DNA from: an archaeon
GTDB taxonomy: Archaea; Asgardarchaeota; Hermodarchaeia; Hermodarchaeales; Hermodarchaeaceae
Assembly: GCA_016550425.1 (NCBI GenBank)
Contig: JABXGS010000120.1
Location: 35,343-99,342, forward strand
DNA length: 64,000 nt
Direction of reading: 5' to 3'
Shown here: positions 51,154 to 60,663 of the stretch, piece after piece
Layout of the letters: every line of letters starts with the position of its first letter
How positions within the stretch are numbered: the stretch's first letter is position 1
Translations under genes and position numbers: made by a program
Notes under the pieces: model-generated
Database searches by the model: none
What the model was told of the DNA's origin: nothing
Seen by the model: the letters and a program-made list of their open reading frames with translations, nothing else

Positions 51154-52482
51154 TCAAGCTAAACTACCTGATGAATTAACCGAAGACTTCAGAAGCGTTC
51201 CTTTCTGCTTTATGTCTTTATCTCGCTTTTTTTCGGCGTTCCAGAAGAATATGGAATAGAGAATAGTCTGTATGCCATAGAATGCCAGTGTCAGCCAGAA
51301 GGGAATGAGATAAAGCCCCTGATCGAATAGCAAGCCTGCAAATTGAACGCTAGTAGCTCGACCGAAGCTCATAGCTGAGCTGTTGAAAGCTTGGAGATTT
51401 GGTCGCCATGAGCTTGGAACGAGTTCCATGCGGAGAGTTTGACCGATTGGCATTGCTGCATTCATTAACGCGCCTCTAAGTAAATAACTTACAATCGCGA
51501 CAATAGGATTGATGATGGTAGCGAGTATGATGATGAATGGTAATGAGATAATTTGAGTGATGGCCACTGAGGGTACCTTACCAATTCGTGTTGATAGGAT
51601 CGGTGAGAGGAGCACTCCCGTAGCCATTGTCGCTTGTCCCAGTCCTATTGTAATTCCAACAATGTAAGTTGGTAAATTGTAGAACTCCCAGAAGAAGACG
51701 TTCATCAAGGGAACGATGAGTCCAGCTCCAAGACCTACCAAGACACAGCAAATGACAAACTTTGCGACTATACTGAGTCGACCTTTAGGTTCTGAAGACG
51801 ATTCAACCAAATTATCTGACTCTTCTGAAGAATGGTGCCCATTACTTGTTTCTTTCAATATGAGCAAAGGAATGATACCAAGTATGCTTGTGATGACCCA
51901 AATGATGAGTGTGAGTTGAAAAGTAATTGGACTGTCGAGGGGAACGAATAACCAGATGGCAAAGGTTCCAGGAAGAAAGCCGCCAAGGAGACTTCCTACG
52001 AATCCTGTGCCAATCCGAGTTGCCTGAGAAGTTCCGAAAAGGTGAGTACGTTCATAAGAAGAACTACTTCGTGCGACCAATGGGCTAAACGAAGTAATCG
52101 TTAAACTATTCCCAAAATAGAATAAAATTATCATCAGGCTCAGAATTCCTGGAAATGGGAAGGCGATGAGCATTCCAGCGGCAATGGTCATTACGATGCC
52201 AGAGAGGATTAAGGCATATTTTTCACCTACACGTGAGGTATACGGTCCTGCAATTAGTGCTCCAATGGCCATAGTGTACAGGCCTAATGAAAGAAGTCCT
52301 GCGACAAACGTCGTGGAATAGCCTAAAGATAAAAGATACAGGTTGAAGATGGCTTGATAGATGCCAAACCCGAGTCGGCTTATAGCTTGACTAACAATGA
52401 TAAGTCTAGCGCCTGGAGTAAATCGTCGAACTCGCTGCCAATAGGCAGATACCTCTGAAGTGATGGTTTGGGAGAGATTCAA
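51154..52482 (-). CDS. MFS transporter, paralogue 1
   Basis: A 442-residue major-facilitator protein with twelve predicted helices and a basic-rich central loop. A segment FFWEFYNLPTYIVG begins the second half. Start is TTG 52482, supported by TGGAGGAC upstream and the absence of ATG nearby. The gene at 55170 is a clear paralogue (same N-terminal pattern, same FFWEFYNLPT). It abuts the clostripain-like gene, whose start lies just 3' of its stop. Substrate unknown; drug or metabolite efflux is possible. Confidence 0.82.
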   Translation of the reverse strand: MNLSQTITSEVSAYWQRVRRFTPGARLIIVSQAISRLGFGIYQAIFNLYLLSLGYSTTFVAGLLSLGLYTMAIGALIAGPYTSRVGEKYALILSGIVMTIAAGMLIAFPFPGILSLMIILFYFGNSLTITSFSPLVARSSSSYERTHLFGTSQATRIGTGFVGSLLGGFLPGTFAIWLFVPLDSPITFQLTLIIWVITSILGIIPLLILKETSNGHHSSEESDNLVESSSEPKGRLSIVAKFVICCVLVGLGAGLIVPLMNVFFWEFYNLPTYIVGITIGLGQATMATGVLLSPILSTRIGKVPSVAITQIISLPFIIILATIINPIVAIVSYLLRGALMNAAMPIGQTLRMELVPSSWRPNLQAFNSSAMSFGRATSVQFAGLLFDQGLYLIPFWLTLAFYGIQTILYSIFFWNAEKKRDKDIKQKGTLLKSSVNSSGSLA

Positions 52483-52867
52483 CGATTAGGTCCTCCAAAG
52501 CACGAAACAGATCAAGATAGTCTGGTTCGTGTTCTTTGTCTATGGTTTGGAATTCAATGGCTCTTGCTTGGCATAATAAAAGCTTGTGAAAGACTGAGAA
52601 AAAGAGAAGGGAGACGACCTAGTAACCGTTCACTGTATTCAAAATTTTCTTAATTGAAGGACCTTTTATGCGTATCTGTGAATATCCATAAATAGGCGCG
52701 TTTTTGTTAAGTTTTATGAAGCTCTTCACAAGTTGTGGCAACTAGATACGAGGGAAACTGATTCCCTTCCAGCGGATGGTTTACGACTCAATTCCTAACG
52801 ATCCACTTACAAATTCCCTATTGACACCTATAACGTGTGAGGAGAAAAATAAAAAGTTGAAAGAAAA
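52483..52867. other. Gap of 385 bases, promoter region
   Basis: Between two divergent genes. A reading frame at 52468-52653 has no family match and low credibility. TATA-like AT-rich stretches occur around 52640-52720 and 52840-52860. No RNA gene or repeat was seen. Confidence 0.35.
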
Positions 52868-55108
52868 ATGCGACGAACAACTCTATCAGTAACCACGCTT
52901 CTCCTAGCAATAACCTTGTTGCAACTAAGCACACCCTATGGGTTTGCATCATTACTACCAGGATCTTATTCTCCAGCTATTGTTGCTGCTGCATCTACAG
53001 AATCAATGCCTGTAGATACTTTTACCATGTTGACGTTCAATTCAACCTACAGTTCTCAAACATATTCAATGATAGTATCCGAGCCAGCCCAATTTAGTTT
53101 CAATATGTCATTGCATGTTGATTCAGCTCCACCTGGACCATTCACCTCGGTGTATTTCGATGTCTACCTCCGCGGTAGTGCTAGTCAATATGTTCCTCAT
53201 CTTAACCAGCCCATTGATGGAATGGATACATTTTGGGACGACAGCTGGTGGTGGATGACCACTGGATACACAGACACAAGCTATACCGAATTCTTAGCCA
53301 TTCAACCTGGACTACTAGTTTTGGAATTTGACTTTGAATTGGATGAGCCAACCGATCAATTAAGCTTAAACTTCACACTAAGCCAACTTTTCTCACTGAA
53401 TTCAGCTTCTGAATATTCCTGGGATGAGGTACTATCAACTACTTGGACTGATGATAATTCATGGGCAGGTTCTAGATTCACCATTCCTGAGGCTAATTTG
53501 TATAACATTTCATTTTACGCAGAAATGGATTATACGACAACAGCCAGTTGGGGCGGAAACCCTTTCTTCCAGCCATTCATGGGTATCTCCCTAATTGATA
53601 GCACTTATGGATATAATGCTCCTCAAGCAACTTATTATCCATCATTTGCCATCCCGGCAGGTGCTGGATCGAGCATAGCCAATTGGACCTATTCGGGTTT
53701 GTATAAACTTCTTCCTGAGAACTATTATCTCTTCGGTGAAATCGGAGGCTTTGAATTCCTCAATGGAAGTTCCATCTCACTTGAGATGACCATCGACCCC
53801 GTAGTACAATCAATACTTGAGATCAATCAATCCATCGAACTGAGTTTCGACAGTACTCTAACTACAAATGTTGCCTATGTTGGGATTCACGCTCCACAAA
53901 TGTACACCTATGGTATCTATTTCGATGATCGGATTGGAGCCAATTGGAGCATCGAATGTTATGATACAGATACAGGTTGGATTCCACCTAGCTTCGGCTA
54001 TTATAATGATGCTAGCTCCTATACGCAAATTGAAGATCGGTTTGAGAACGGTTTTTCCTTCTGCCAACCAATGATGGGATCCACACCAACCTCATCCTTA
54101 ACTGGCGAGGAATACTTTGAAATGTATATGTTTGGTGGAACAGATGTTTATTATGTCAATGACTCAGCCCAGATGGCAATAGTCGGATCAAATTGGTATC
54201 AAAATGCTATTGATACTTTTTACATCCAAATCGTGGCAAACCCGTTTAGCGGGATACCAACAGCGGTGTTTAATATCACATTAAACTTTGAAGCATATCC
54301 AATCCCGGCTCTTGAATCTGCTACTACCTTTGCAGTGAACCAAACCATCGGACCCTTCTACAAAGTTTTTACACTACCAGTTATCAGTGGACTAGAATAC
54401 GATCTAGCCGCATGGGCATCTGATTACAATTCTTCCGGGGTTGCAGGCATCTTCATGGCACCTGTACCTAATTTTTACCTCGACTGGCAATGGAGTGGAT
54501 ATGTACCACTTTATCAAACTACACCCTCTGGTGGAGTACCGTTTCAGGTAACTAACATCAATGATACTGCAGGAATCAAATTCATAGCAGTACGAACCAC
54601 CACAATGTATCTGGGGGTAATGGGTATATCAATGAGTGGACCCCCTCCCAGTGATACGACTGAAATCACAGTCAATAGCACAGCTACCATTCCAGCTTCT
54701 TATGCTCTGGGAACAGTTGTAACTGAAAACCTGCAAGATATGGAAATGAAAACATATAGCGTAAATCTTGCCGCAGGTGCCAGCTATCGGCTCAGCATGT
54801 CTCTTGATGCAACCGGAAACTATGCCCTTTGTTCAGTATTTGATGGTCTCGGCTTCACACCCTTTGATGCCACATTGTATACGCTCTGGCTTGAGGTCTA
54901 TAGTGGTTATCTAAATGCTTCCTTCAGCTACCAAGCCTTGACCAGTGGTCCAGTAACCATCGTTCTTCTTGCAGATGGAATAGTGCATTTCAGTTTGGTT
55001 GCAATTGGTGAAGCTCCTGGATCCTTTGTGCTCGGATTGATGATTGGCCTTATATTCATGATTGCTGGCGTTATTATCGTCTATGTGATTATGCGGCGTC
55101 GCTTCTAA
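52868..55108 (+). CDS. Large surface protein with C-terminal membrane helix
   Basis: A 746-residue protein with a signal peptide (LSVTTLLLAITLLQLSTPYG), a long beta-rich ectodomain full of Ser, Thr, Tyr and Trp, many Asn-x-Ser/Thr sites, and one C-terminal helix (GLIFMIAGVIIVYVIM) followed by RRRF. It does not end in the PGF-like tail of the other surface proteins. No catalytic motif was recognised. It could be a cell-surface adhesin or S-layer-associated protein. A strong terminator follows. Confidence 0.7.
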   Translation: MRRTTLSVTTLLLAITLLQLSTPYGFASLLPGSYSPAIVAAASTESMPVDTFTMLTFNSTYSSQTYSMIVSEPAQFSFNMSLHVDSAPPGPFTSVYFDVYLRGSASQYVPHLNQPIDGMDTFWDDSWWWMTTGYTDTSYTEFLAIQPGLLVLEFDFELDEPTDQLSLNFTLSQLFSLNSASEYSWDEVLSTTWTDDNSWAGSRFTIPEANLYNISFYAEMDYTTTASWGGNPFFQPFMGISLIDSTYGYNAPQATYYPSFAIPAGAGSSIANWTYSGLYKLLPENYYLFGEIGGFEFLNGSSISLEMTIDPVVQSILEINQSIELSFDSTLTTNVAYVGIHAPQMYTYGIYFDDRIGANWSIECYDTDTGWIPPSFGYYNDASSYTQIEDRFENGFSFCQPMMGSTPTSSLTGEEYFEMYMFGGTDVYYVNDSAQMAIVGSNWYQNAIDTFYIQIVANPFSGIPTAVFNITLNFEAYPIPALESATTFAVNQTIGPFYKVFTLPVISGLEYDLAAWASDYNSSGVAGIFMAPVPNFYLDWQWSGYVPLYQTTPSGGVPFQVTNINDTAGIKFIAVRTTTMYLGVMGISMSGPPPSDTTEITVNSTATIPASYALGTVVTENLQDMEMKTYSVNLAAGASYRLSMSLDATGNYALCSVFDGLGFTPFDATLYTLWLEVYSGYLNASFSYQALTSGPVTIVLLADGIVHFSLVAIGEAPGSFVLGLMIGLIFMIAGVIIVYVIMRRRF

Positions 55109-55121
55109 CCGAACACATCTT

Positions 55122-55165
55122 CCGGACGAGTAGACTTCTCTACTTAGTCCGGTTCTCTTTTTTTT
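55122..55165 (+). terminator. Hairpin plus T-tract between convergent genes
   Basis: A 6-bp outer stem CCGGAC/GTCCGG (55122-55127 with 55147-55152), an inner 4-bp stem GTAG/CTAC and a T-rich run 55153-55165 resemble a bacterial-type intrinsic terminator. It follows the surface-protein gene and precedes the convergent MFS gene end at 55170. Confidence 0.6.
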
Positions 55166-55169
55166 CCGA

Positions 55170-56456
55170 TTATTCTGAAGCTTGTGATCTAAGTTTCTTT
55201 TGTTGTTGCTTTTCGATATTCCAGAAGAAGGTCAGATAAAAGAGGGTTGAAGCAGAATAGCTCGTTAATGTAAACCAGAAGGGTATCAAATATAATCCTT
55301 GATCAAAGAGGGGCCCGGTGACGAGGGTGCTGAACGCCCAGGGGAAGTTCCAGGCAAAGCTGGCCACGGCACTCATTTGTGGACGATGTGCTTCTGGGGT
55401 TAACTCCATACGCAATGCGTTATCGACAGGACCACTCGCATTCATAAGAACCACTCGAAAGATATAGCAAGCTATTGCGACATAGGGATTGATAATTGTC
55501 GCAATAAAGAACAAGAAGGGCAGCGAAAGACTTTGCGTCACAAGGACCGTTCTCACTTTTCCGATTCGCGTTGAAAGAACCGGTGCAAGGAAGACTCCCG
55601 CTGCAACAGAAAGTGAGCCAAACCCTTGGATTAGCCCCACCATAAATGTGGGGAGATTATAAAACTCCCAGAAGAAGATATTCAGATACGGGATTACAAA
55701 TCCAGCTCCTAAACCAATGAATGCATTCACAATACCAACTTTTAGAAGTAGTTTTCGCACAGCTTTCTTCGTTACCGGCTCTAATTCTCCGATCTCAGCT
55801 TCCATTTCGAGAAATTGGGCATGATCTTCTTCGCGAACGAGAAGAAGTGGGATTATGCCTAATGTTAAAGGAAGGATTTGGATAAGCAATGCCATTTGAA
55901 ATGTGATGGCGCTATCTATTGGAAAACCGAACTGTAATGCAAATAGACCTGGAAGAAACCCTGCTATTGTATTTGCAAAGAATGAGCTAAGAATTGTAGC
56001 AGATTTTGATGTGCCAAATAGGTGGGTTCGTTCATAGGATGTACTGGATTTGGTCATGAAAGGTCCAAAGGCTACATTGAGCATTGCTGAGCCTATGCCC
56101 CGAAGCGTAGAGGTAGAATACAGCACGATTGCAATAGGAAATAGAATCTGAATGGAAGAGGCACCAAGGAGGATGAGCATAGCCAAGACAAGAGATCCCT
56201 TTGTACCGACTTTTGAAACAAAAGGACCCATTACCAGCGATCCTAGGGCCATAGTAAAGGCGTTGAGTGACATCAGGCTACCGATGAATGCATTGCTATA
56301 GCCTAAACTGAGTAGGTATAAATTGAAGAGGGTTTGTGAAATGCCCCAACCAAAGGCTCGAAGAATATTACTGAGAATGAGCTTCTGCGCGTTCGGAGTG
56401 AACTGGCGAATACGTAGCCAATAACCTGTGGCTTCCTGTCGTAGGATACTACTCAC
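55170..56456 (-). CDS. MFS transporter, paralogue 2
   Basis: A 428-residue twelve-helix MFS protein resembling the 51154 gene over its full length: a shared N-terminal NLYLLSLGYS, a shared SSYERTHLFGTS and FFWEFYNLPTFMVG. The central loop is acidic rather than Ser-rich. Start ATG 56456 with a GGAG site upstream. The two copies flank a surface-protein gene. Function as in paralogue 1, unknown. Confidence 0.82.
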   Translation of the reverse strand: MSSILRQEATGYWLRIRQFTPNAQKLILSNILRAFGWGISQTLFNLYLLSLGYSNAFIGSLMSLNAFTMALGSLVMGPFVSKVGTKGSLVLAMLILLGASSIQILFPIAIVLYSTSTLRGIGSAMLNVAFGPFMTKSSTSYERTHLFGTSKSATILSSFFANTIAGFLPGLFALQFGFPIDSAITFQMALLIQILPLTLGIIPLLLVREEDHAQFLEMEAEIGELEPVTKKAVRKLLLKVGIVNAFIGLGAGFVIPYLNIFFWEFYNLPTFMVGLIQGFGSLSVAAGVFLAPVLSTRIGKVRTVLVTQSLSLPFLFFIATIINPYVAIACYIFRVVLMNASGPVDNALRMELTPEAHRPQMSAVASFAWNFPWAFSTLVTGPLFDQGLYLIPFWFTLTSYSASTLFYLTFFWNIEKQQQKKLRSQASE

Positions 56457-56527
56457 AAAAGTCTCCTCGTTTAAACGGGCACCAGGTAAGCAGGCTATTT
56501 TAAACTACTGCCTATAACTTGATTTAT

Positions 56528-57697
56528 CTACAAGTCATATTCCCGAAATACTTCGCGTTGAATCAAATATCGGAGAATTTCTGCAGTTCCTCCGCCAATT
56601 GTCATGAGCCGGGCATCACGCAAAAACCGTTCAACAGGCCGCTGTTTCGTATAACCTATACCTCCCAATACTTGAAGTGCCTCAGTGGCGGTTTCGATGG
56701 CTTTTTCACAAGCATACAATTTCGCAATAGCTGCATCTTTTGTTGCAGGTTGACCGGCATCAATCATCCGAGCCGCCTTGTATGTCAATAACCGGGCGGC
56801 TTCTAATTTCATTGCCATATCAGCAATTTTGAAGCTGACGCCTTCGAATTCACGAATCTTTCTTCGGAATTGAACGCGATGATTACTATAATGCACGGCT
56901 TCCTCCATTGCAGCACGAGCAACTCCATTCATTTCTGCAGCCAAGATTGTGCGCTCGGCATCAAGACCTGCCATTACCACCCAAAAGCCTGCATTCAGCT
57001 TACCAAGCATTTGCTCTTCTGTTACTTCCACATCCTTGAGGGCAAGATGACCCACATGGGCTCCATGCATACCCAGGAGTTCATACTCATCAACTACTTC
57101 AAAACCTTTGGATTTCGTTTCCACGATGAAGGCGGTCATACCCTGTTTAGCTTTCACCTTAGGATCTGTCACAGCATAGCACAAGAGATAATCAGCCACA
57201 GGTCCGTTGGTGATAAACCGTTTTTCGCCATTAATTACATACCTATCGCCACGTTTTTCGGCTCGGGTTTCTGTGCCCGCAACATCACTACCGACATTGG
57301 GTTCAGTGATCCCCAACGCTCCAATTTTTTTACCTTGAGCCACAGGAGTCAGATACTTCTTTTTCTGATATTCTGTTCCAAATTCGAAAACCGGGTGGGC
57401 AAAGAGTATACATGAGGCCACTCGGGCCATATCAAAGCCAGCATGGACCGCACAGATTTCCTCTGTCACCAACACTTCATACATGAGACCCTTTCCGATT
57501 CCCCCATACTCAGGAGGATATCGAGCCCCAAGATAACCGGCTTTTCCAAACATTCGGATGATATCCCATGCTTCCTTCTTTCCTTGTTCAATGTCTTCAG
57601 CAACGGGTGCTAAGGTCTTTTGTACAAACTCACGAACCTCAGATTGGAATTGAACCTCATCTTTCGATAAAAACGATCTTTCTGTCACAGTTCTCAC
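56528..57697 (-). CDS. Acyl-CoA dehydrogenase
   Basis: The 389-residue FAD enzyme has the family signatures GALGITEPNVGSDVAG and QVLGGIGYTKQRPVERFLRD. The medium-chain catalytic Glu position (YEGT in that enzyme) reads GGGT here, but Glu in GLDAERTILA sits where isovaleryl-type enzymes have theirs, so it is probably active. Acyl chain specificity is not fixed. It hands electrons to ETF, which may link it to the FixC-like protein at 1650; no etf genes are in the window. Start ATG 57697. Confidence 0.88.
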   Translation of the reverse strand: MRTVTERSFLSKDEVQFQSEVREFVQKTLAPVAEDIEQGKKEAWDIIRMFGKAGYLGARYPPEYGGIGKGLMYEVLVTEEICAVHAGFDMARVASCILFAHPVFEFGTEYQKKKYLTPVAQGKKIGALGITEPNVGSDVAGTETRAEKRGDRYVINGEKRFITNGPVADYLLCYAVTDPKVKAKQGMTAFIVETKSKGFEVVDEYELLGMHGAHVGHLALKDVEVTEEQMLGKLNAGFWVVMAGLDAERTILAAEMNGVARAAMEEAVHYSNHRVQFRRKIREFEGVSFKIADMAMKLEAARLLTYKAARMIDAGQPATKDAAIAKLYACEKAIETATEALQVLGGIGYTKQRPVERFLRDARLMTIGGGTAEILRYLIQREVFREYDL

Positions 57698-57790
57698 ATC
57701 TTGGATTATTGCTGAATCGAGAAACAGTACCTTTGTGTTTTTAAAGTACTTCGCAACGTACTAAAAATTGATGGACCAAGAAACCAACAG

Positions 57791-58183
57791 CTATTTCTTG
57801 CTCCTTGATTTATGTAGGGCTGTGACGGCTTGTTTCCGTGTTTCCCGCTTGATCTCTTCAATTTGCTCAATTGCAGGGAGAATTGTGTCAACTAGTTCAC
57901 TTTTTGCCTGGATTCCTTCGTGAGTGAGAAATGCCACGGCTTCACTCCGGCTTTTAAAAATTTCTAATCCAATTAATGCGTCGACTATCCGAAGGTCGCT
58001 GTCCCATAACCTTGTCATCACAATATTATCGCGGCGCTTTGCTATAGGTAAATCGCCTTTCATGAAAAGTTGTTTGAGCTCCTCCATTACCTCTTGTTTT
58101 AAGGCTGGAGTCATATCTAGGTCTTCGGCTGAGATTGAGTTCGATGGTGCTTTTCGTTTAGATTTCGATTTGGATGAAGTCAT
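57791..58183 (-). CDS. Small basic protein with possible ribbon-helix-helix
   Basis: A 130-residue basic protein. The N-terminal 25 residues are Ser/Lys-rich and disordered. A middle region SDLRIVDALIGLEIFKSRSE then AVAFLTHEGI reads like a ribbon-helix-helix unit of archaeal regulators. The C-terminus is a charged helix ending SRSKK. DNA binding is likely but unproven. It is upstream of, and on the same strand as, the acyl-CoA dehydrogenase gene, with 93 bases between. Confidence 0.6.
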   Translation of the reverse strand: MTSSKSKSKRKAPSNSISAEDLDMTPALKQEVMEELKQLFMKGDLPIAKRRDNIVMTRLWDSDLRIVDALIGLEIFKSRSEAVAFLTHEGIQAKSELVDTILPAIEQIEEIKRETRKQAVTALHKSRSKK

Positions 58184-58368
58184 GGAATTTCCCTAAAGTA
58201 AGAGTGATTCAAATAGGGCATTTTAGCGTTACGCCTCACCCCCTTTATGCGTTACATCTTTGCAATTTATAAAGTGAGTTAGTGATTGGGGCAAGCTTAT
58301 ATACTGGGTTGAGGAACTTTACCAAACCTTAACAGTGTTAAGATGCGTGCCTCTGGAGCAAACTAGAA

Positions 58369-58623
58369 ATGTCAGAAAAAAACGAAGAAGTAAAAATCCA
58401 TCACCGAATCGATGCACGAGGGCTTTATTGTCCAATCCCAGTATATAAGACACGACAAGCAGTTTTGGAAGCAAAACCCCAAGAAGTTGTTGAAATACTT
58501 GCTGATGATCCCGCTTCAGAAGAAGATATTCCACGTTGGGCGAAACGTACTGGAAACAAGATTCTGAGCCTCGAACAACGTGACGATTACATACGCTTCT
58601 TAATTCAAAAGAAGGAACGGTGA
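58369..58623 (+). CDS. tusA: TusA-like sulfur carrier protein
   Basis: An 84-residue protein with the TusA/SirA hallmark RGLYCPIPVY, where Cys21 carries persulfide sulfur, followed by the usual fold (VVEILADDPASEEDIPRWAK). It accepts sulfur from cysteine desulfurase and passes it to DsrE-type or tRNA-thiolation partners. Start ATG 58369. It leads the tusA-dsrE-iscS-iscU run; the next gene begins seven bases after its stop. Confidence 0.9.
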   Translation: MSEKNEEVKIHHRIDARGLYCPIPVYKTRQAVLEAKPQEVVEILADDPASEEDIPRWAKRTGNKILSLEQRDDYIRFLIQKKER

Positions 58624-58629
58624 AATTGA

Positions 58630-58992
58630 ATGGCGAAGCACATATTATATGTAGTAACAAGCGGCACTGACGAACCTCATCGGCTATATGCTCCCTTCAT
58701 TCTAGCGACTACAGCAAGAACCATGGACATGGATGCCACAATTTATTTCCTGATTAAAGGTGTGTCAGTGATGAAGAAGGGTGAAGCAGAAAAAATCAAG
58801 ATGGGTAACTTTCCACCTCTCAACGAAATCATCGATCAGGCCATCGAAGCCGGAGTCAAACTCATGGCCTGCGATCAAAGCACACAAATGCTGGGAATCG
58901 AACGAGGTGGATATGTGAAAGAATGTGGCGTTGTTGGTTCCGCAACATTAAACGACCTTGCATTGGAAGCTGATGCGATTCTTACGTTCTAA
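58630..58992 (+). CDS. DsrE-family sulfur-relay protein
   Basis: A 120-residue DsrE-type protein: ILYVVTSGTDEPHRLYAPFI, ATIYFLIKGVSV and, near the end, KLMACDQSTQMLG with Cys81 as probable sulfur-accepting residue. It lies seven bases after tusA and 36 bases before iscS. Trimeric DsrE proteins exchange persulfide with TusA. The exact acceptor here is unknown. Confidence 0.85.
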   Translation: MAKHILYVVTSGTDEPHRLYAPFILATTARTMDMDATIYFLIKGVSVMKKGEAEKIKMGNFPPLNEIIDQAIEAGVKLMACDQSTQMLGIERGGYVKECGVVGSATLNDLALEADAILTF

Positions 58993-59028
58993 TGGAGCTG
59001 AATCAAGAAATCGAGAGGGATAGGCAAA

Positions 59029-60240
59029 ATGACGGAACTAATAAATTTCAATCATAGTGCTGGCGTCCCAGTCGATCCAAGGGTCCTTGAAGCTATGGAG
59101 CCTTATTTCAAAACTTTCTATGGTAATCCATCATCCGTTCATCGAATTGGTCAACAATCTGCTAAAGCAATGGAAAATGCACGAGTCCAGATTGCACAGC
59201 TGATCGGAGCTGGTTCGAAAGATAAAATAATTTTCACAAGTGGTTCCACAGAAGCTAATAACCTCGCATTACAAGGCTACGCGAATCGGCAAAGCCGAAA
59301 AGGCAATCACATCATTATTTCCAAAGTAGAACATCTAAGCATTATCAATACTGTAAAATTTCTCAGTAAACAAGGTTTTGAATATACTCAGATCCCCGTT
59401 GATAAATTCGGTATTGTTGATACGCAAGCCCTCAATGAAGCAATCACCAATAAGACCATCCTAATCTCAATTCAGCACGCTAACAATGAAATGGGTACAA
59501 TTCAACCATTAGCAGATATAGCCCAAATCGCAAACGATTCCAACGTTCCTCTCCATGTCGATGCAACAGCAAGTGTCGGGCAAATACCGGTCAATGTTTC
59601 AGATCTTGGGCTTTCGTTATTTACCCTCTCATCCAATGATTTGTATGGTCCAAAGGGTGTAGGCGCCTTATATGTAAAACAAGGCGTTGCGCTCCAACCA
59701 ATTCTATTTGGAGGAGGCCAAGAATACGGAATCCGCTCAGGATCTGAAAATGTTCCAGGAATTGTTGGTTTGGGTGTAGCGGCTAAAATCGCAAGGAATG
59801 AAATTTCCGAGTATGCAAAACGCCTAACAAGTTTACGAGACGCTTTGATTAATGGAGTTACAAAATCAGTGGAGGAGAGTTTTCTGAACGGCCACCCTAC
59901 CCAACGATTACCGAATAATGCCAATATTCGGTTTAAATACATCGAAGGAGAAGCAATTACCTTGCACTTGAGTTTCCAAGGATTTTTGGTTGCTACCAGC
60001 TCTGCGTGTACCTCAAAGACCTTAGCTCCTTCACATTGTCTTCTGAGTATGGGTATATCAGAAGCTGAAGCACATGGAGCACTCCAACTCACCTTAGGAC
60101 GTGAAAATACACGAGCCCATGTTAATCGCTTTATAGAAGTATTGCCACCAATTATCGAAAAATTACGTGCTATGTCCCCTCTCTCAAAGGATGTCCCCTA
60201 TGAACTCTTCGAAAATGAGGAACATGAACACCACCATTAA
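59029..60240 (+). CDS. iscS: IscS/NifS-like cysteine desulfurase lacking the PLP lysine
   Basis: A 403-residue protein with the class V aminotransferase fold: TSGSTEANNLALQG, HANNEMGT, HVDATASVGQ (D178), and the active-site loop SSACTSKTLAPSHC with C327. In active IscS the PLP lysine lies in SSHKIYGPKG; here the sequence is SSNDLYGPKG, so positions 203-204 are Asn-Asp. The Gln of DATQS is Ala. An Archaeoglobus fulgidus IscS with Asp at this site is, to my recollection, known and nearly inactive alone. Context (tusA, dsrE, iscU) keeps it in sulfur/Fe-S work. The C-terminus is His-rich (EHEHHH). Confidence 0.9.
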   Translation: MTELINFNHSAGVPVDPRVLEAMEPYFKTFYGNPSSVHRIGQQSAKAMENARVQIAQLIGAGSKDKIIFTSGSTEANNLALQGYANRQSRKGNHIIISKVEHLSIINTVKFLSKQGFEYTQIPVDKFGIVDTQALNEAITNKTILISIQHANNEMGTIQPLADIAQIANDSNVPLHVDATASVGQIPVNVSDLGLSLFTLSSNDLYGPKGVGALYVKQGVALQPILFGGGQEYGIRSGSENVPGIVGLGVAAKIARNEISEYAKRLTSLRDALINGVTKSVEESFLNGHPTQRLPNNANIRFKYIEGEAITLHLSFQGFLVATSSACTSKTLAPSHCLLSMGISEAEAHGALQLTLGRENTRAHVNRFIEVLPPIIEKLRAMSPLSKDVPYELFENEEHEHHH

Positions 60241-60265
60241 TAGCTCAAAAGGAGATGGATAGAAT

Positions 60266-60652
60266 ATGTACAGTGAAAAAGTTGTAGAGCATTTTACCAA
60301 TCCCCGAAATATGGGAGAAATGGAAGATGCAGATGCTGTTGGAAAAGTCGGTAACCCAGTTTGTGGCGACCTCATCTGGATTTACATAAAGGTCAAAGAT
60401 GATGTTATCACCGATGTTAAATTCAAGACTTTCGGGTGTGCTGCTGCCATTGCGACATCGAGCATGGTTACAGAGCTCACAAAGGGTAAGACTCTCAAAG
60501 AGGCATATCAGATTACTCGGAATGATGTTGCGGATACACTAGAGGGCTTGCCTCCAATTAAGATGCACTGCTCAAACCTTGCTGCAGATGGTCTACACAA
60601 AGCCATTGAAGAGTATCTTCAAAAAACCGGACGAACCATTGACGATCTTTAG
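60266..60652 (+). CDS. iscU: IscU Fe-S cluster scaffold
   Basis: The 128-residue protein has all scaffold ligands: C33 and D35 in GNPVCGD, C58 in FGCAAAIATSS, and H101-C102 in LPPIKMHCSNLA. It assembles 2Fe-2S clusters on sulfur from IscS and passes them on. It begins 25 bases after iscS and is the last gene of the operon. An intact IscU beside a lysine-less IscS is notable. Confidence 0.93.
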   Translation: MYSEKVVEHFTNPRNMGEMEDADAVGKVGNPVCGDLIWIYIKVKDDVITDVKFKTFGCAAAIATSSMVTELTKGKTLKEAYQITRNDVADTLEGLPPIKMHCSNLAADGLHKAIEEYLQKTGRTIDDL

Positions 60653-60663
60653 AAATAGTGTAC

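Noticed and set aside
52468..52653. Short forward frame upstream of the large surface protein
   Set aside because: No family match, overlaps the start of the MFS gene, and is not preceded by a convincing ribosome site.
56870..57415. Antisense frame of about 181 codons over acyl-CoA dehydrogenase
   Set aside because: Low-complexity His/Phe-rich translation, no ribosome site, fully inside a well-supported gene.
59502..60092. Antisense frame of about 196 codons over iscS
   Set aside because: Composition and position fit a shadow of the iscS gene.
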